Below are positions 5,201 through 6,933 of a stretch of 6,933 nucleotides of DNA, one piece after another. The position numbers were made by a program, and so were the translations under genes. The stretch is from JBCCFX01 sp039029515 (lineage in GTDB: Bacteria; Planctomycetota; Phycisphaerae; Phycisphaerales; SM1A02): contig JBCCFX010000201.1 of assembly GCA_039029515.1 (NCBI GenBank), forward strand, positions 1 to 6,933, given 5' to 3'. Each line of letters opens with the position of its first letter. Positions within the stretch are counted from its first letter, which is position 1. The notes beneath the pieces were generated by a model. The model was not told where the DNA came from and made no database searches. It worked only from the letters and a program-made list of their open reading frames with translations.

Positions 5201-6933
5201 CTACGGACACACGCCAAATGACACGATGACAGCGATCAGGTCATCGATGTCGACAACACCGTTGCCCACAGTGCCGTCAGGATGCACAGGTTCGATATCA
5301 CACGCGATGTCGTCCGACCCAAATGCCGTGATGACCGCCACGAGATCATCGACGTTCACCGTGCCATCACCGGTCGCGGTCGTGACATCAAACGGTGAAC
5401 AGTCCGCCGGGCACCCACCACCATTTCGCCTGAAACGCAGGGTCATCACACCGGTGCCTTCGGATTCATTCTGCGTACCAATCCGGACGCGATGCAACGC
5501 GGGCCCATCGACGGCAATCGACACGTCGGTTGCCACTCCATCACCACACGCCAGCGCGGTATTCGTCTGAACGGTACATGCAGGGCCGTAGAGCGCTGTG
5601 CGGACATCAAAAGTGACATCGTCAAACTCGACGACTAGACGACCATCTGTCGGCGCAATCACGCGATACCAGACATCCGGCCCGAATTCACCGCACGCTT
5701 CTTCCACGCCATCTGCGGCGGCCAGCGTGTTGCGAATGGCAACCGGCGTATTGACATCGACCAGCTGCGCGCTCAGGCACGTCTCATTGAACGGAGGTTC
5801 GCAGAGATCCGGAATTCCGTTTGCGTTGACGTCCTGCGCATCACCGCTCGCCAGATCACACGCGTCCGGCAAGCCGTTCGCATTGCAATCGGTATCGCAA
5901 AGATCCGGCACGGTGTTCCCATCACAATCGGTGGCGTCGCCGGATGCGATCTCAATAGCATCGAGGATGCCGTTGTCATTGCAGTCCGGCTCGCACGAAT
6001 CGGGAATCTCATTGGCGTTCACATCGTCGACATCACCGCTCGCCAGCTCGTCGATATCGGGAATGCCGTTGTTGTTGCAATCAATGGAACCGATCCGCCG
6101 AAAATAGACGTCCTGCTCGCCGTTAAACGTCGCGGCGTACGCGAGGTTTGCCCCGAGGTTGTCGGAGACCATATGTGCGTAGTCACCGATCTTGTTCTGG
6201 TTGGGATAGCCGAGAAACGGATTGAACGTCGGGGTCAATTGCTCGTTCGAGGACCAGGTTCTTCCGCCATCGACTGAGAACGTGTAGAACACCGCGGAAT
6301 CGAACGCACCGGGATCGAGCCGCGTGTCATTCCAGACGACATCAATGCGACCGTTCGGTGCGACGGACATCGTGCCGAACCACTGCCAGTTGTTTGCGCC
6401 AGAATCATCATCGTTCAAGCGAATCGGCGGGCTCCATGTCTCACCGCCGTCAACGCTGCGCGCGAACATGACATCCAACGGATCCGGGCCAGGAGGATTG
6501 ACCGAACTGACCATATAGACCTCGTCGGCATACGGACCGGACGAGCGATTGATGTCGACCCAGATCTGCCCGAGCAGTCCGCCGGGGTTCGGGCCGACAC
6601 CGTTGATCAGCGAGCCGCCAAGATCGACCGGAATGTTGAGATCAATGACGGGCGGCTTGAACGGCGACATCGACGGTGTCAATCGTTGGATCCATGGGGT
6701 GAATGTCGAGTTGATGCCGGACAGAAAGACTGATCCATCCTGTGCGACGCTCGTTGATCCCCAGAACAACGTGCTCGGGAGGCTGATCGGATTCAGGAAC
6801 GACTGCCCGTTGTCAATCGACTGCGTGAATGCGCCGCCACAGCAACCGAAAAACGGATTCCAGAACGCATACACATTACCGCGTGTTGCCAGATTGGTCC
6901 GATCGATCGTAAACCACTGCTTGTCACCGCCGA
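5201..6933 (-). CDS. Secreted modular protein: BNR/sialidase-like domain, DCNxNGIPD repeats, PPC-like domain, dockerin-like tail (5' end outside window)
   Basis: The frame is open to the window edge, so 576 residues are visible and the start lies outside; a GTG at 6874 is internal, since the preceding residues GGDKQWFTIDRTN also fit the domain. The N-terminal part is a BNR/sialidase-like beta-propeller with Asp-boxes SxDxGxxW/F at about 6428-6457, 6249-6279 and 6795-6825. Three 32-residue Asp/Asn/Cys-rich repeats follow (5795-6082). Next is a beta-sandwich resembling the pre-peptidase C-terminal (PPC) type, with GPDVWYRV and a Cys pair (about 5430-5794). The tail (5204-5413) is dockerin-like, with two calcium-loop repeats, GDGTVNVDDLVAVITAFG and GNGVVDIDDLIAVIVSFG, ending in VCP. 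This is a typical Phycisphaerae extracellular or cell-surface protein. No sialidase catalytic residues can be confirmed, so carbohydrate binding or hydrolysis is inference. The repeats and dockerin loops probably bind calcium. Confidence 0.9.
   Translation of the reverse strand, partial: GGDKQWFTIDRTNLATRGNVYAFWNPFFGCCGGAFTQSIDNGQSFLNPISLPSTLFWGSTSVAQDGSVFLSGINSTFTPWIQRLTPSMSPFKPPVIDLNIPVDLGGSLINGVGPNPGGLLGQIWVDINRSSGPYADEVYMVSSVNPPGPDPLDVMFARSVDGGETWSPPIRLNDDDSGANNWQWFGTMSVAPNGRIDVVWNDTRLDPGAFDSAVFYTFSVDGGRTWSSNEQLTPTFNPFLGYPNQNKIGDYAHMVSDNLGANLAYAATFNGEQDVYFRRIGSIDCNNNGIPDIDELASGDVDDVNANEIPDSCEPDCNDNGILDAIEIASGDATDCDGNTVPDLCDTDCNANGLPDACDLASGDAQDVNANGIPDLCEPPFNETCLSAQLVDVNTPVAIRNTLAAADGVEEACGEFGPDVWYRVIAPTDGRLVVEFDDVTFDVRTALYGPACTVQTNTALACGDGVATDVSIAVDGPALHRVRIGTQNESEGTGVMTLRFRRNGGGCPADCSPFDVTTATGDGTVNVDDLVAVITAFGSDDIACDIEPVHPDGTVGNGVVDIDDLIAVIVSFGVCP
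5795..6082 (-). repeat. Three tandem 96-bp (32-residue) Asp/Asn/Cys-rich repeats
   Basis: Units lie at 5987-6082, 5891-5986 and 5795-5890, read right to left. Each translates to 32 residues of the form DCNxNG(I/L)xDxxxxASGDxxDxxxNxxPDxC followed by EP or DT, with no length variation. Each unit holds two Asp/Asn-rich loops, similar to thrombospondin type-3 calcium-binding repeats, joined by an ASGD segment. Unit 2 has an extra Cys at position 21 and unit 3 one at position 11. The DNA copies are diverged, so this is an old duplication held in register by selection. Confidence 0.85.

Noticed and set aside
5795..6082. CRISPR-like or non-coding tandem repeat
   Set aside because: The 96-bp period is coding, diverged at DNA level and conserved at protein level; there are no short identical repeats with unique spacers.
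5598..6107. 169-codon open frame antisense to the repeat block
   Set aside because: Its Ser/Ala/Arg-rich low-complexity translation mirrors the repeats of the true minus-strand gene.
1..6933. A defence, mobile or other new multi-gene system
   Set aside because: No nuclease, toxin-antitoxin, reverse transcriptase, integrase or phage gene is seen, and the genes are mostly on alternating strands without shared context.

Overview
The window most likely comes from a member of the Planctomycetota, probably class Phycisphaerae. The main evidence is the gene running off the right end. It encodes a secreted modular protein with Cys/Asp/Asn-rich repeats of the form DCNxNGIPDxxE, followed by a paired dockerin-like C-terminus ending in FGVCP. 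That architecture is typical of marine Phycisphaerae surface and secreted proteins. The DNA is moderately GC-rich, genes are densely packed on both strands, and no tRNA, rRNA, insertion sequence, CRISPR array or phage gene is visible.

Layout, left to right. (1) 5-721 (+): an unrecognised two-pass membrane protein. Its stop codon overlaps the stop codon of (2). (2) 718-1218 (-): a four-helix DUF1772 membrane protein. (3) 1219-1353: a short divergent intergenic region with a 7-bp inverted repeat. (4) 1354-2532 (+): an exported protein with a formylglycine-generating-enzyme/SUMF1-like fold that keeps only one of the two catalytic cysteines. (5) 2591-2755 (+): a 54-residue membrane protein. (6) 2813-3187 (-): a VOC/glyoxalase-family protein, convergent with (5). 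(7) 3188-3464: a 277-base divergent intergenic region with a possible promoter and alternative hairpins. (8) 3465-4721 (+): a GT4 glycosyltransferase of the WcaL/colanic-acid type, overlapping by ATGA with (9) 4718-5197 (+), a DinB/YfiT-type protein. (10) 5201-6933 (-): the BNR/sialidase-like, repeat-bearing, dockerin-tailed protein, cut by the window edge.

The genes do not form an obvious pathway. Only the glycosyltransferase-DinB pair looks like an operon, and their functions are not known to be linked. The rest looks like ordinary single-gene planctomycete chromosome. I found no convincing new multi-gene system. The points most worth a second look are the degenerate SUMF1-like protein, the exact 3 x 32-residue repeat block, the overlooked small membrane protein, the GT4/DinB coupling and the possible leader structure before the glycosyltransferase.
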